This document shows, in pieces, positions 17,088-24,302 of a stretch of 41,062 nt of DNA; position 1 is the stretch's first letter; each line of letters starts with the position of its first letter. The DNA is from Firmicutes bacterium UBA5449 (lineage in GTDB: Bacteria > Bacillota > SHA-98 > UBA4971), in contig DIQZ01000093.1 of assembly GCA_002424305.1 (NCBI GenBank), positions 1-41,062 of the forward strand, written 5' to 3'. Below the pieces are notes generated by a model. The model was given only the letters and a program-made list of their open reading frames with translations. It was not told the origin of the DNA and made no database searches. The position numbers were made by a program, and so were the translations under genes.

Positions 17088-17411
17088 TTACACCTGCATT
17101 CTCATGATCTCCTGGTATGCTTCAAGCATCTTGTTTCTGATTTGAAGAGTGAGTTGTAGAGCCAGATTTACTTCTTCGACAGCAATCATGACCTGATGTA
17201 GGTCTTGTGTCTCACCTATGGCCAATTTCGTCATGAGATCATCTGCATTTCTCTGCAAGTCACTTACATTATCAATAGCGTCATAGAACATTTCCTTAAA
17301 CTCTTCTACTGTCTTCCGGGCTCCTGTTACCGGCCTTGCTGTCTGTGATGTGCCTACCTTGCTGATTTCGTTTTTCATAGTAGGAATGCCAGGGTTAAAT
17401 CGTGTATCCAT
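17088..17411 (-). CDS. fliE: FliE, MS ring-rod junction protein
   Basis: FliE joins the MS ring to the rod. The ATG at 17409-17411 gives 107 aa, near the family's usual length. An upstream in-frame ATG at 17471 would add a basic, poorly conserved segment. The conserved C-terminal part is clear: VEEFKEMFYDAIDNVSDLQRNADDLMTKLAIGE, LHQVMIAVEEVNLALQLTLQIRNKMLEAYQEIMRMQV. The ribosome site AAGGAG is unusually far (about 16 bases) from the chosen ATG, so the start is uncertain. Confidence 0.92.
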   Translation of the reverse strand: MDTRFNPGIPTMKNEISKVGTSQTARPVTGARKTVEEFKEMFYDAIDNVSDLQRNADDLMTKLAIGETQDLHQVMIAVEEVNLALQLTLQIRNKMLEAYQEIMRMQV

Positions 17412-17484
17412 GGTGTTATCGCCACAACTCCTTAAGTGCCTTTTCCTAGTCCTTCGTGGAACTTCGTTCATCTCTTGGCATTTA

Positions 17485-17925
17485 CTAGACTCTCCCTATA
17501 TCCAGCGCTCGCATGGCCATAGTCTTTGTGGCATTAATAGCAGCTACGTTAGCTTCATATGCTCTCGTCGCGGAAATCATATCCACCATTTCTCTCACCG
17601 GATCAATGTTTGGCAAAGACACATATCCTTCCTCATTAGCATCAGGATGCCCTGGATCGTAGACAAGACGCGGAGGCAATGTATCCTCCACTATTGCAGC
17701 TACAGCCACTCCGGAACCTGAAGTTAAGCTGCTCCCTCTGTTCGCCGAGCTTGCATTTTTCTTACCTGAAATAGGCATAAATACTGTAAATTGCCTACAA
17801 TATGGCTTTCCCTCAGGTGTTCGCGTAGTCTCTATATTAGCAATGTTATTTGCAATAACACTCATTCGAAGGCGTTGTGCAGTGAGTCCTGTGGCGCTAA
17901 TTCCTAACGACGAGAACATACCCAT
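17485..17925 (-). CDS. flgC: FlgC, proximal rod protein
   Basis: FlgC is a proximal rod subunit. The 146-residue product has the N-terminal rod motif (MGMFSSLGISATGLTAQRLRMSVIANNIANIETTRTPEGKPYCRQ) and the C-terminal helix VREMVDMISATRAYEANVAAINATKTMAMRALDIG. The central GGVAV-like region reads SGSGVAVAAIVEDTLPPRLVYDPGHPDA, and the EEGYVSLPNIDPV segment is diagnostic for FlgC. It begins 4 bp after the flgB stop. Confidence 0.96.
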   Translation of the reverse strand: MGMFSSLGISATGLTAQRLRMSVIANNIANIETTRTPEGKPYCRQFTVFMPISGKKNASSANRGSSLTSGSGVAVAAIVEDTLPPRLVYDPGHPDANEEGYVSLPNIDPVREMVDMISATRAYEANVAAINATKTMAMRALDIGRV

Positions 17926-17928
17926 ATA

Positions 17929-18288
17929 TTATCGTCTCCCTTCAGTTATTACTGTTCTGAGCAGAGAGAACCTCTCAGAAATCAATCTGGACATAGCAGC
18001 ATAAAGAACTGTGGTTTCTGCCAGTTTCGCCATCTCCATATCAACATCTACGCTATTTCCATCCAGCCTCGTCTTGCCTGTACCCTTTTCAATGCTTTGT
18101 GTAGCCAATCCGGGTCTGCCTCTGGATATTGCTGAACTTAGCTGATCCTCAAAACGCACATGTTTTGCCTTAAAACCAGGTGTATCTACGTTTGCGATAT
18201 TATCAGTAATTACTTGATGACGTAGGGACAACCCATCCATCGCTTTAGGTAATATAGTAAACATGTCGTCGCTTGCGAAAACTCTCAT
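17929..18288 (-). CDS. flgB: FlgB, proximal rod protein; first gene of the flagellar operon
   Basis: FlgB is a proximal rod subunit. The 119-residue product has LPKAMDGLSLRHQVITDNIANVDTPGFKAKHVRFEDQL, the short central segment normal for FlgB, and a C-terminal VDVDMEMAKLAETTVLYAAMSRLISERFSLLRTVITEG. A GAGGGAA site precedes the ATG. No CodY/FlgM-type gene lies upstream; the next gene is the oppositely oriented SASP gene about 400 bp away. So this is very probably the first cistron of the operon. Confidence 0.96.
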   Translation of the reverse strand: MRVFASDDMFTILPKAMDGLSLRHQVITDNIANVDTPGFKAKHVRFEDQLSSAISRGRPGLATQSIEKGTGKTRLDGNSVDVDMEMAKLAETTVLYAAMSRLISERFSLLRTVITEGRR

Positions 18289-18324
18289 ATCTACTTCCCT
18301 CGCTTGCCAAGAATTCAGGATTAA

Positions 18325-18353
18325 AACCTATTGGAAAATAAGACATTTAACAA
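18325..18353 (-). promoter_or_regulatory. Candidate sigma-A promoter of the flagellar operon
   Basis: On the minus strand TTGTTA (18348-18353) is separated by 17 bases from TAGGTT (18325-18330), about 37 bp before the flgB start. Both boxes are imperfect. I found no sigma-28-type TAAA / GCCGATAA pair, so a housekeeping promoter is the simplest reading. Evidence is sequence similarity only. Confidence 0.35.
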
Positions 18354-18358
18354 CTTGC

Positions 18359-18386
18359 CTGCCAATAAGCATGAATCAGTTGGCAG
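18359..18386. repeat. Inverted repeat CTGCCAA-N14-TTGGCAG upstream of flgB
   Basis: Perfect 7-bp arms (18359-18365 and 18380-18386) flank a 14-base spacer, immediately upstream of the candidate flgB promoter. Further TGCCAA copies lie near 18305 and 18420. It could be an operator or an RNA hairpin at the start of the flagellar leader. No T-run follows in either direction, so it is not an obvious terminator. Confidence 0.5.
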
Positions 18387-18699
18387 ATACAAATCCACCT
18401 TTAGTTAATGCAAATCTAATGCCAACTCATGCTAAGCGTGGAATTCTATGCAATACAATCTGTAGCAGGCAAAATAGCAAGATATGCAATCTAGCATAAA
18501 ATGGAATAATATAGAAATGAGAAGATTTTGCCCACGCAAGAGGCACTTCTTTCTCTGGAAGCAGCTATTCTGCAGGGATTTCTGTAATGATAAAAGTAAG
18601 TCTTCCATGAGTGAGTCTTCCATGGTTTTGTCATTTTAGCCAACAGAAGCCTTTCATGCAACCTGACTTTGGCGAGATACTACTTATAGGGGTGGAGCT
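18387..18699. other. Gene-free spacer between flgB and the SASP gene
   Basis: This AT-rich stretch holds no convincing gene. A minus-strand frame at 18432-18623 has no ribosome site and a composition typical of random AT-rich DNA. An 11-bp direct repeat AGTCTTCCATG occurs at 18599-18609 and 18614-18624. I could not identify the SASP promoter. A GATACTA box at 18676-18682 would place the transcript start inside the ribosome site. Confidence 0.5.
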
Positions 18700-18897
18700 A
18701 TGAGTCGGAGAAACCGCAGCATCGTTTCGGATGAAGTAAAGTATGAGATTGCAAAAGAACTAGGATTCGCAGATAAGATCGATGTTAGCAATGGCATGTA
18801 CGACTACGGCAACATCACCACTCGAGAGGCCGGTCTAATAGTTCGTGGGTTAATTCAAAAGGCTGAAGAACTCATGTCCGGTCAGCTTGAGAAATAA
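18700..18897 (+). CDS. Alpha/beta-type small acid-soluble spore protein
   Basis: SASPs of this class coat and protect DNA in the dormant spore and are degraded by the GPR protease at germination. The 65-residue product shows the class pattern: VKYEIAKELGFADKI, matching the region around the GPR cleavage site; a YGNITTREAGLIVRGLI segment, matching the conserved helix with the T(S/T)RE-G core; and a terminal QKAEELMSGQL. It is close to the SspF-like branch. A site AGGGGTGG lies 4 bases before the ATG. It stands alone and converges on pth. It is expected to be forespore-specific, but I could not locate its promoter. Confidence 0.9.
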   Translation: MSRRNRSIVSDEVKYEIAKELGFADKIDVSNGMYDYGNITTREAGLIVRGLIQKAEELMSGQLEK

Positions 18898-18901
18898 GAA
18901 A

Positions 18902-18923
18902 GGAAGGGGCTTACGCCCCTTCC
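18902..18923. terminator. Bidirectional hairpin terminator between SASP gene and pth
   Basis: A perfect 9-bp stem (18902-18910 with 18915-18923) encloses a 4-base TTAC loop, 5 bp after the SASP stop. Read on the minus strand it is followed by TTTCTTATTT, a good tail for the pth operon. On the plus strand the tail is AATATTGATT, weaker. It probably serves both convergent units. Confidence 0.8.
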
Positions 18924-19009
18924 AATATTGATTAATTGATTAATGTATTTAACCAATACGCATTTAGTTAAAAGTCAGCAAATTTAATTGCGGATCAGCC
19001 ATCCGTCCG

Positions 19010-19570
19010 TCAGCAGTTAAACTCATTCATTGCTTGGTCAATCCCATGTTCTATCCAGACAGATACAGCATCAGCAGCCCTTGTGAAAGCCTCTTTGATA
19101 ATTGGAAGCTCCTCTTTGTCGAAACGATCAAGAACGTGAGTTGTCATGTCCATTGTAGGATTAGGTTTCCCAATTCCCACTCGAAGTCTGGGGATTTCCT
19201 CTGTTCCCAAAACACGAATAATTGATTTCAGTCCGTTATGTCCGCCGTCACTTCCCTTGGTACGGAGTCTTAGCATACCTTGTTCCAGCGCAACATCATC
19301 CAGGATAATCAATACATCGCTTGGATCGACATTGTACCAATCCACCATAGTATCCACTGCAAGACCGCTGCGGTTCATGTATGTCAAGGGTTTCGCGACA
19401 ACAACGTCACTCCCTGCTATTTTCCCATATCCTATGAGAGATGAAAACCTATATTCTCCAAGGCGAATCCCATGCCGAGCGGATAGAATATCCACTACTC
19501 TAAACCCCACGTTATGCCTGGAGTCCTCATATTGACTGCCTGGATTCCCTAAACCTACTACAAGCTTCAC
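19010..19570 (-). CDS. pth: Peptidyl-tRNA hydrolase
   Basis: Pth frees tRNA from stalled peptidyl-tRNA and is essential. From the GTG at 19568-19570 the product is 186 aa and begins (M)KLVVGLGNPGSQYEDSRHNVGF, exactly the family N-terminus, including the catalytic His of SRHNVGF. Other motifs are KPLTYMNRSG, ILDDVALEQGMLRLRTKGSDGGHNGLKSI and PRLRVGIGKP. In-frame ATGs at 19618 and 19657 lie within rplY and would add a non-conserved leader, but the ribosome site for the GTG (AGGAG) is about 13 bases away, so the start is not certain. It is the last gene of the glmU-prs-rplY-pth unit. Confidence 0.94.
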   Translation of the reverse strand: MKLVVGLGNPGSQYEDSRHNVGFRVVDILSARHGIRLGEYRFSSLIGYGKIAGSDVVVAKPLTYMNRSGLAVDTMVDWYNVDPSDVLIILDDVALEQGMLRLRTKGSDGGHNGLKSIIRVLGTEEIPRLRVGIGKPNPTMDMTTHVLDRFDKEELPIIKEAFTRAADAVSVWIEHGIDQAMNEFNC

Positions 19571-19604
19571 GCCTTCATACAGTCTCCTGCTAATCTGTCT
19601 CGTG

Positions 19605-20288
19605 TTACTCTGTTCCATGTCCTCCGGTGTCGGCATGATGCTTAGCGCCCTCTTCACCTTCGGTCTCCAATTCGACTTCCTCTACTTCCTCTTCCTCTTC
19701 AACGGCAATCTCAGGAACAGTGATTAGCACGATTACGTCATCTTCTGCAGTGTTAATCTGTACATCCTCGGAAAGCTCAATATCGCTGACCTTAATAGAA
19801 TCTCCGATTTCCATTTTAGAGATATCTACCTCTACTCGCTCAGGGATATCCATGGGAAGCGCGTGCACTTCCAACTCCCATATCATGTGCTGAATGATAC
19901 CTTCATCGCTCGGCCTGTTCTCTTCACCTACAAGCATTATTGGTACTCTCGTGGTAATGGGTTCATCCAAGGATATGGCCTGGAAATCTGCGTGAATCAC
20001 ATCTCCACGAAGAACATCCGACTGAACTTCCTTAAGAATTGCGGTTTTCTCAACTTGGTCTGCATCTTCCATATCTGAATCCTTGGACAGAATCAATCTG
20101 ATTAGGGTTCCTCCCCCAAGCCCGGCTTGCATAGCCTTGTGGAAATCCCGCTCATTCAGGGAGATGTTTGTCGTATCTTCGCTTTTCCCGTAGACGACAG
20201 CAGGCACCCTGCCACCGGCTCGCATTCTTCTCGCAGCACCTTTGCCTGTCTGCTGCCTTAGTTCTCCCCTTATTATAACTTGTCTCAC
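19605..20288 (-). CDS. rplY: Large-subunit ribosomal protein L25 (Ctc/TL5 type)
   Basis: L25 binds 5S rRNA; the long Ctc form is also linked to general stress. The 227-residue product has the N-terminal RNA-binding domain (LRQQTGKGAARRMRAGGRVPAVVYGK, VLRGDVIHADFQAI) and the C-terminal TL5 beta domain (PIMLVGEENRPSDEGIIQHMIWELEVHALPMDIPERVEVDISKMEIGDSIKVSDI). A very acidic tail with a Glu/Val run and His residues follows. Start is GTG at 20286-20288 with GGAG 10 bases upstream. It lies between prs and pth as in Bacillus. Confidence 0.95.
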   Translation of the reverse strand: MRQVIIRGELRQQTGKGAARRMRAGGRVPAVVYGKSEDTTNISLNERDFHKAMQAGLGGGTLIRLILSKDSDMEDADQVEKTAILKEVQSDVLRGDVIHADFQAISLDEPITTRVPIMLVGEENRPSDEGIIQHMIWELEVHALPMDIPERVEVDISKMEIGDSIKVSDIELSEDVQINTAEDDVIVLITVPEIAVEEEEEVEEVELETEGEEGAKHHADTGGHGTE

Positions 20289-20317
20289 TTCATGTCAACT
20301 CCTTCTAACAGCGCCGC

Positions 20318-21292
20318 CTAGTCAAATAGGGTAGAGACCGGGAGGTCCTGGTAAATACGTTTGATCGCCTCTGCTAAAAGAGGCGCTACTGACAGGACTT
20401 CTGTTCTCTCAGGACGTCTGTTGTCACTCATCGGTATAGTATTTGTAACAATTACCTTCTTAAGAACTGAAGATGATAAAAGCTCTTTTGCCTGCCCGGA
20501 TAAGAGAGCGTGAGTGCACGCTGCATATACCTGGCTTGCGCCTGCATTTTGAAGTGCCTCTGCTGCTTGAACAATTGTACCACCTGTATCGATTATATCA
20601 TCCACCAATACGACAGGCTTGCCTTTTACATCTCCGATAATGTTCATTACTTCTGAAACATTAGGCGCAGGACGCCTCTTGTCAATGACCACCAAACCAA
20701 CGCCCAGCTTCTCTGCCATTGCTCGGGCCCGGACTGTCCCTCCTATATCTGGAGATGCAATAACACAATCAGAAAGGCCGGCGTCTCTCACGTATTTTAC
20801 CAGAATAGGCATGCCAAGCAAAGGGTCAACAGGGATATCAAAGAAACCTTGAACTTGTCCGGCATGTAGGTCTATTGTGAGTATCCTATCACATCCTGCG
20901 GTAACAAGGAGGTTAGCGACTAATTTGGCGGTAATGGGATCACGGGCTTTGGCCTTCCTGTCCTGTCTTGCATAGCCATAGTACGGGATGACTGCAGTTA
21001 CTGTTTTTGCAGATGCCCGACGCATAGCGTCAACAATGATTAGCAACTCCATTAAATTCTCATTCACCGGTGGGCAAGTAGGCTGTACCAAGAAGCAATC
21101 TACCCCGCGCACTGTTTCATCTATACCTACCTGTATCTCGCCGTCTTTGAACCTGTCTACCCTCATGGCAGAGACTCCTATGCCAAGATGATCAGCCATC
21201 TCAAAGGCAAGTTCCGGATGGGCGAGTCCCGTAAACAACTTCAGCCTTTTATAAGATGGTAGTATTAAGTGTACCCCGCCATTTTCATTCAT
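20318..21292 (-). CDS. prs: Ribose-phosphate pyrophosphokinase (PRPP synthase)
   Basis: Prs makes PRPP from ribose-5-phosphate and ATP for nucleotide, His and Trp synthesis. The ATG at 21290-21292, 8 bases after GGGAGG, gives 324 aa. Diagnostic segments are RFKDGEIQVGIDETVRGVDCFLVQPT, AVIPYYGYARQDRKAKARDPITAKLVANLL, DLHAGQVQGFFDIPVDPL and the PRPP loop VVLVDDIIDTGGTI. The reading frame extends upstream to 21388, into glmU, but that part is not conserved. It lies 34 bp after glmU. Confidence 0.97.
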   Translation of the reverse strand: MNENGGVHLILPSYKRLKLFTGLAHPELAFEMADHLGIGVSAMRVDRFKDGEIQVGIDETVRGVDCFLVQPTCPPVNENLMELLIIVDAMRRASAKTVTAVIPYYGYARQDRKAKARDPITAKLVANLLVTAGCDRILTIDLHAGQVQGFFDIPVDPLLGMPILVKYVRDAGLSDCVIASPDIGGTVRARAMAEKLGVGLVVIDKRRPAPNVSEVMNIIGDVKGKPVVLVDDIIDTGGTIVQAAEALQNAGASQVYAACTHALLSGQAKELLSSSVLKKVIVTNTIPMSDNRRPERTEVLSVAPLLAEAIKRIYQDLPVSTLFD

Positions 21293-21326
21293 CGTATAAG
21301 CCTCCCTGTATATCGCAGGTTCTGTC

Positions 21327-22724
21327 TCAATTCTCCGCAGAACCCGATTTCTGCCTCGCTTTGAGTCGCTTCTCTGCCCAGCCCTCAATGTTCTTCTGCT
21401 TTTCCCGGGCTATGCCAAGCGCGCCTTCAGGCACATCTTGTGTGATAGTAGACCCGGCAGCAACATAAGCTCCCTTGCCGATTTTCACAGGCGCCACGAG
21501 GTTAGTGTTGCTACCTACAAATACCCTATCCGAAATAGTCGTGGGGTATTTATGAAATCCATCATAATTGCAGGTTATGGTCCCTGCGCCTATGTTAATG
21601 TCTTCGCCGAGTATTGCATCACCAAGATAAGTCTGGTGAGGGACTTTGCTGCCTTTTCCTACAGTTGACTTCTTCACCTCAACGAAAGTGCCGACTTTAG
21701 CGCGTTCGGCAAGGACAGTCCCTGACCTAAGATGCGCATAAGGACCTACGGATACATCTTCGCCTATCTCAGTTTCAACAATAACAGCATTACTTATAGT
21801 TGCTCCGCCAGACACCTTTGAATCAACAATACGAGCAAAAGGTCCAATAGTACAGTCTTCACCTATAGTTGTCTTGCCCTGGATTACTGTAAAAGGTAGA
21901 ATCTTTGTATCTTGTCCAATATCGACATCAAAATCCACAAAGGTAGTTGAAGGATCTACCATAGTAACACCTGAGAGCATGAGACGCTCACGTATCCTAT
22001 CCCTGAAGATCTTCTCAGCTTCTGCCAGTTGAACTCTGGTGTTAATACCTTGCGCTGTCAGAGGATCTTCTGAAACTACAGCCTCCACACGAAGGCCTTC
22101 TTTTATCATTACTTCGATTACATCGGTTAGATAGTATTCTCCCTGGACATTATCGGGAGTAATGCAAGAAAGGGCATCAAATAGGTCGCCCTTTTCAAAA
22201 CAGTAAACAGAGCTGTTAACCTCTTTTATCATGGCCTCATCAGGCGAGCAATCTTTTTCCTCCACAATCCGCCGGACCCGCCCTGAAGCCTCACGCGTCA
22301 CTCTACCGTAACCAAACGGCTCCTCAAGAATTGAGGATAGAATAGTAGCTGACGCCTTTGTCTCTTGATGATGCTTAACAAGATAAGCTAAATCTGAACC
22401 ACTTAGAAATGCTGCATCTCCCGCAGCTACCAACACTGTGCCTTCATATCCTGAAAGCGCATCCTTAACCTGCATGACAGCATGTCCCGTTCCCTTTTGC
22501 TCAGCCTGAAGGACACATGTTGCCCGAGAGCCCACCGCTGTCTCCACAAGTTCTGCTAAATGACCCACCACAACAAACGCACCTTCTGCACCGGCAGTTT
22601 CCAGAGCATCAAGCACCAGTGTGATCATGGGCTTCCCGCAGATTTCGTGGATGACTTTGGGCAACTTCGATCGCATTCTAGTCCCAAGACCGGCAGCGAG
22701 AACAACAGCGTGAAATCCTCGCAT
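21327..22724 (-). CDS. glmU: Bifunctional GlcNAc-1-P uridyltransferase / GlcN-1-P acetyltransferase
   Basis: GlmU makes UDP-GlcNAc for peptidoglycan. From the ATG at 22722-22724 (GGGGGAG 9 bases upstream) it is 465 aa. The N-terminal pyrophosphorylase has VVLAAGLGTRMRSKLPKVIHEICGKPM, LQAEQKGTGHAV and VLVAAGDAAFLSG. The C-terminal half is a left-handed beta helix of hexapeptide repeats ending in the acetyltransferase site (GTFVEVKKSTVGKGSKVPHQTYLGDAILGEDINIGAGTITCNYDGFHKYPT). Length and motifs are standard. It starts the glmU-prs-rplY-pth unit. Confidence 0.97.
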   Translation of the reverse strand: MRGFHAVVLAAGLGTRMRSKLPKVIHEICGKPMITLVLDALETAGAEGAFVVVGHLAELVETAVGSRATCVLQAEQKGTGHAVMQVKDALSGYEGTVLVAAGDAAFLSGSDLAYLVKHHQETKASATILSSILEEPFGYGRVTREASGRVRRIVEEKDCSPDEAMIKEVNSSVYCFEKGDLFDALSCITPDNVQGEYYLTDVIEVMIKEGLRVEAVVSEDPLTAQGINTRVQLAEAEKIFRDRIRERLMLSGVTMVDPSTTFVDFDVDIGQDTKILPFTVIQGKTTIGEDCTIGPFARIVDSKVSGGATISNAVIVETEIGEDVSVGPYAHLRSGTVLAERAKVGTFVEVKKSTVGKGSKVPHQTYLGDAILGEDINIGAGTITCNYDGFHKYPTTISDRVFVGSNTNLVAPVKIGKGAYVAAGSTITQDVPEGALGIAREKQKNIEGWAEKRLKARQKSGSAEN

Positions 22725-22798
22725 AACTTTCGACTCCCCCACAACGACAGACCCACTTCAACTCCGGTTATCGCAGTTGGAAGCAGGCTTTTTGGCAT

Positions 22799-22828
22799 AC
22801 CATATATATGTTCAACATAGCGATACAA
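22799..22828 (-). promoter_or_regulatory. Candidate sigma-A promoter for the glmU operon
   Basis: On the minus strand TTGTAT (22823-22828) lies 18 bases from TATGGT (22799-22804), about 75 bp before the glmU start and downstream of a hairpin that ends the previous gene. The boxes are moderate matches. Alternatives offset by one or two bases exist in the ATATATAT run. Confidence 0.35.
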
Positions 22829-22859
22829 CTTTCCTCTATTGTGGACATGGAAAACAACA

Positions 22860-22886
22860 GAGAGGAGCTTATCACATGCCCCTCTC
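22860..22886 (-). terminator. Probable terminator after the AbrB-like gene
   Basis: Nine-base arms (22860-22868 and 22878-22886) pair with one mismatch around a 9-base loop. On the minus strand the stem is followed by TGTTGTTTTCC. It lies about 110 bp after the AbrB-like stop and upstream of the glmU promoter candidate. The tail is not a perfect T-run. Confidence 0.5.
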
Positions 22887-22995
22887 CTCTCCCACTTATA
22901 AAACAGGATTCTGCTTATATGATACCACTTGATTCAACATTACGGAATCCCTATTCTGTTTCTCCTCAATCATTCCGGAAATTCTCAACGCTGTT

Positions 22996-23190
22996 CTATT
23001 CTCCGGCACTTACATAATAATTTCTATTGTCGTCCTCCACTTTCGAAGCTATGATTTGTCCGCCTTTTAGCTGGAAAAGCAGATGATCAAACGGTTTGAG
23101 CCCGAGCCGACTACGCACTTGTTTCGGAATTGTGATGGTTCCATCACCATGAACATTGGTTATTCCGGAAAACCTGCCTTTCCGTCCCAC
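22996..23190 (-). CDS. AbrB/SpoVT-type DNA-binding protein (short)
   Basis: The 64-residue product has one SpoVT/AbrB swapped-hairpin domain: DGTITIPKQVRSRLGLKPFDHLLFQLKGGQIIASKV (about residues 17-52). Such dimers act as transition-state regulators or as antitoxins. No toxin gene is adjacent, so an antitoxin role has no support here. Start is GTG at 23188-23190 with AGGAGG 8 bases upstream. It has its own good promoter and lies directly before glmU, where clostridia often have other small regulators. It is shorter than AbrB (about 95 aa) and SpoVT (about 178 aa). Targets unknown. Confidence 0.85.
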   Translation of the reverse strand: MGRKGRFSGITNVHGDGTITIPKQVRSRLGLKPFDHLLFQLKGGQIIASKVEDDNRNYYVSAGE

Positions 23191-23234
23191 CCATTTCCCC
23201 TCCTCTCCAGCCTTAACAAGAACATGATAGTTCC

Positions 23235-23263
23235 ATTTTATAGCAATAGTCGCCGCAATTCAA
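23235..23263 (-). promoter_or_regulatory. Sigma-A promoter of the AbrB-like gene
   Basis: On the minus strand TTGAAT (23258-23263) and TAAAAT (23235-23240) are separated by 17 bases. The expected transcript start falls about 38 bp before the GTG start. Both boxes are good matches to the vegetative consensus. Confidence 0.6.
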
Positions 23264-23270
23264 GAGTTTT

Positions 23271-23286
23271 ATGGGAAATAACCCAT
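23271..23286. promoter_or_regulatory. Palindrome next to the AbrB-like promoter, possible operator
   Basis: ATGGG-AAATAA-CCCAT is a perfect 5+5 palindrome 7 bp upstream of the -35 box of the AbrB-like gene. A second palindrome with the same geometry but different arms, CTGAC-AATAGC-GTCAG, lies at 23321-23336. Autoregulation is common in AbrB-like proteins, but binding here is inference. Confidence 0.35.
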
Positions 23287-23368
23287 TTATTTACTTAATG
23301 CGCAATATATATGCTTATTGCTGACAATAGCGTCAGAAATCTATGCTCATAGCACACATCGCGCGCTT

Positions 23369-24247
23369 TCATTCATACAAGTAAAGGCCAAGCGCATCGT
23401 ATACTTCGTCTGTAACAATACCGGTTACGCGCATAGAATGCGCTTGTTGAAACCTTTTTACCGCATCAATTGTGGCTTGCCCGTGGATCCCGTCTTCTGC
23501 ACCGGGATTAAAGCCGAGCATTCTAAGGCGCCTCTGTACAGCCAGCACATCCGTCCCACGTTCTCCCAGGCCCAGTGTTCGCCTGGGGTTACGCAAAGGT
23601 CCAAAGGGATGGCTTGTTATGACTACTTGGGTGCCAATGGGGATCCAATCGAAAATAAGCTCAACGTCACGGTTAAACAATCTGATACATCCGCCGCTAA
23701 CTGAATCCCCGATTTGATGAGGTTTATTTGTGCCATGAATGCCGTACTTGCCCCACGGCATGTTAAGTCCTAACCATCTTGTGCCAAACCCTCCGCTCCA
23801 CGCCCCCTTTGAAACCACTTCCCATTGACCGGGAGGGGATGGTGTGGAAGGCTTACCGACAGCTACGGTAAATTCGCGATAAACTTTTCCATCTGACAAG
23901 ATTGAGAGAGTCCTGTCTACTGTATCTACAATTATGTCTATCCGCCCGGGCGGTCTCTGTGTGTCAGTCAAGCCGGAAGGATTCGCAACTTGACTCTCTT
24001 CGGATAATGTCAAAATCTCGTCAGGTTCGCAGTCACACGAATACACACTTAGCAATCCCGATGGTAATGTCGACTCATCAATGCCAGGCACTATATCCAG
24101 ACTCAGTCTTCCTTCTTTAATCCGGCTTTGCCGGTGCCACATGACAGCTGAAACCATAAGAACAGCAGCAATGAGCATCAGCGCGCAGAATCGACGCACC
24201 CGAATCACCCCCTGGACACAATAGGGCAGCGAAAACTTATCTTTCAA
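23369..24247 (-). CDS. Membrane-anchored L,D-transpeptidase (YkuD) with peptidoglycan-binding domain
   Basis: L,D-transpeptidases make 3-3 peptidoglycan cross-links or attach groups to meso-diaminopimelate, and several act in spore cortex or coat assembly. The 292-residue product has a basic N-terminus and an uncleaved-looking membrane helix (about 20-38). A linker leads to a YkuD domain (about 102-212) with conserved His171 (YGIHGTN) and catalytic Cys187 (SVSGGCIRLFN). A C-terminal peptidoglycan_binding_1 domain (about 227-290) has GTDVLAVQRRLRMLGF and DAVKRFQQAHSMRVTGIVTD. The binding domain follows the catalytic one, the reverse of the order in many homologues. It is monocistronic by its surroundings. 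Confidence 0.93.
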   Translation of the reverse strand: MKDKFSLPYCVQGVIRVRRFCALMLIAAVLMVSAVMWHRQSRIKEGRLSLDIVPGIDESTLPSGLLSVYSCDCEPDEILTLSEESQVANPSGLTDTQRPPGRIDIIVDTVDRTLSILSDGKVYREFTVAVGKPSTPSPPGQWEVVSKGAWSGGFGTRWLGLNMPWGKYGIHGTNKPHQIGDSVSGGCIRLFNRDVELIFDWIPIGTQVVITSHPFGPLRNPRRTLGLGERGTDVLAVQRRLRMLGFNPGAEDGIHGQATIDAVKRFQQAHSMRVTGIVTDEVYDALGLYLYE

Positions 24248-24302
24248 TAGTCTTAGCTTTTCTGTAATTGAACTTAGTATTTCACATGAAAATTTAGGCC
24301 TG

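Noticed and set aside
18289..18430. Cyclic-di-GMP riboswitch in front of the flagellar operon
   Set aside because: The conserved GEMM core sequences are not present; only a simple 7-bp inverted repeat is seen.
18432..18623. Minus-strand open frame of 63 codons upstream of flgB
   Set aside because: No ribosome site, odd Cys/Leu-rich composition, AT-rich spacer and no recognisable family; it looks like a chance frame.
18653..18682. TTCATG-N17-GATACTA as a sigma-F/G promoter for the SASP gene
   Set aside because: The implied transcript start falls inside the ribosome binding site at 18688-18695, so translation would lack it.
22996..23190. AbrB-like protein as antitoxin of a toxin-antitoxin pair
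   Set aside because: No small toxin-like gene is adjacent on either side; the neighbours are an L,D-transpeptidase and glmU.
23318..23717. Plus-strand open frames opposite the L,D-transpeptidase gene
   Set aside because: They lie antisense to conserved YkuD and peptidoglycan-binding motifs and have no start signals.
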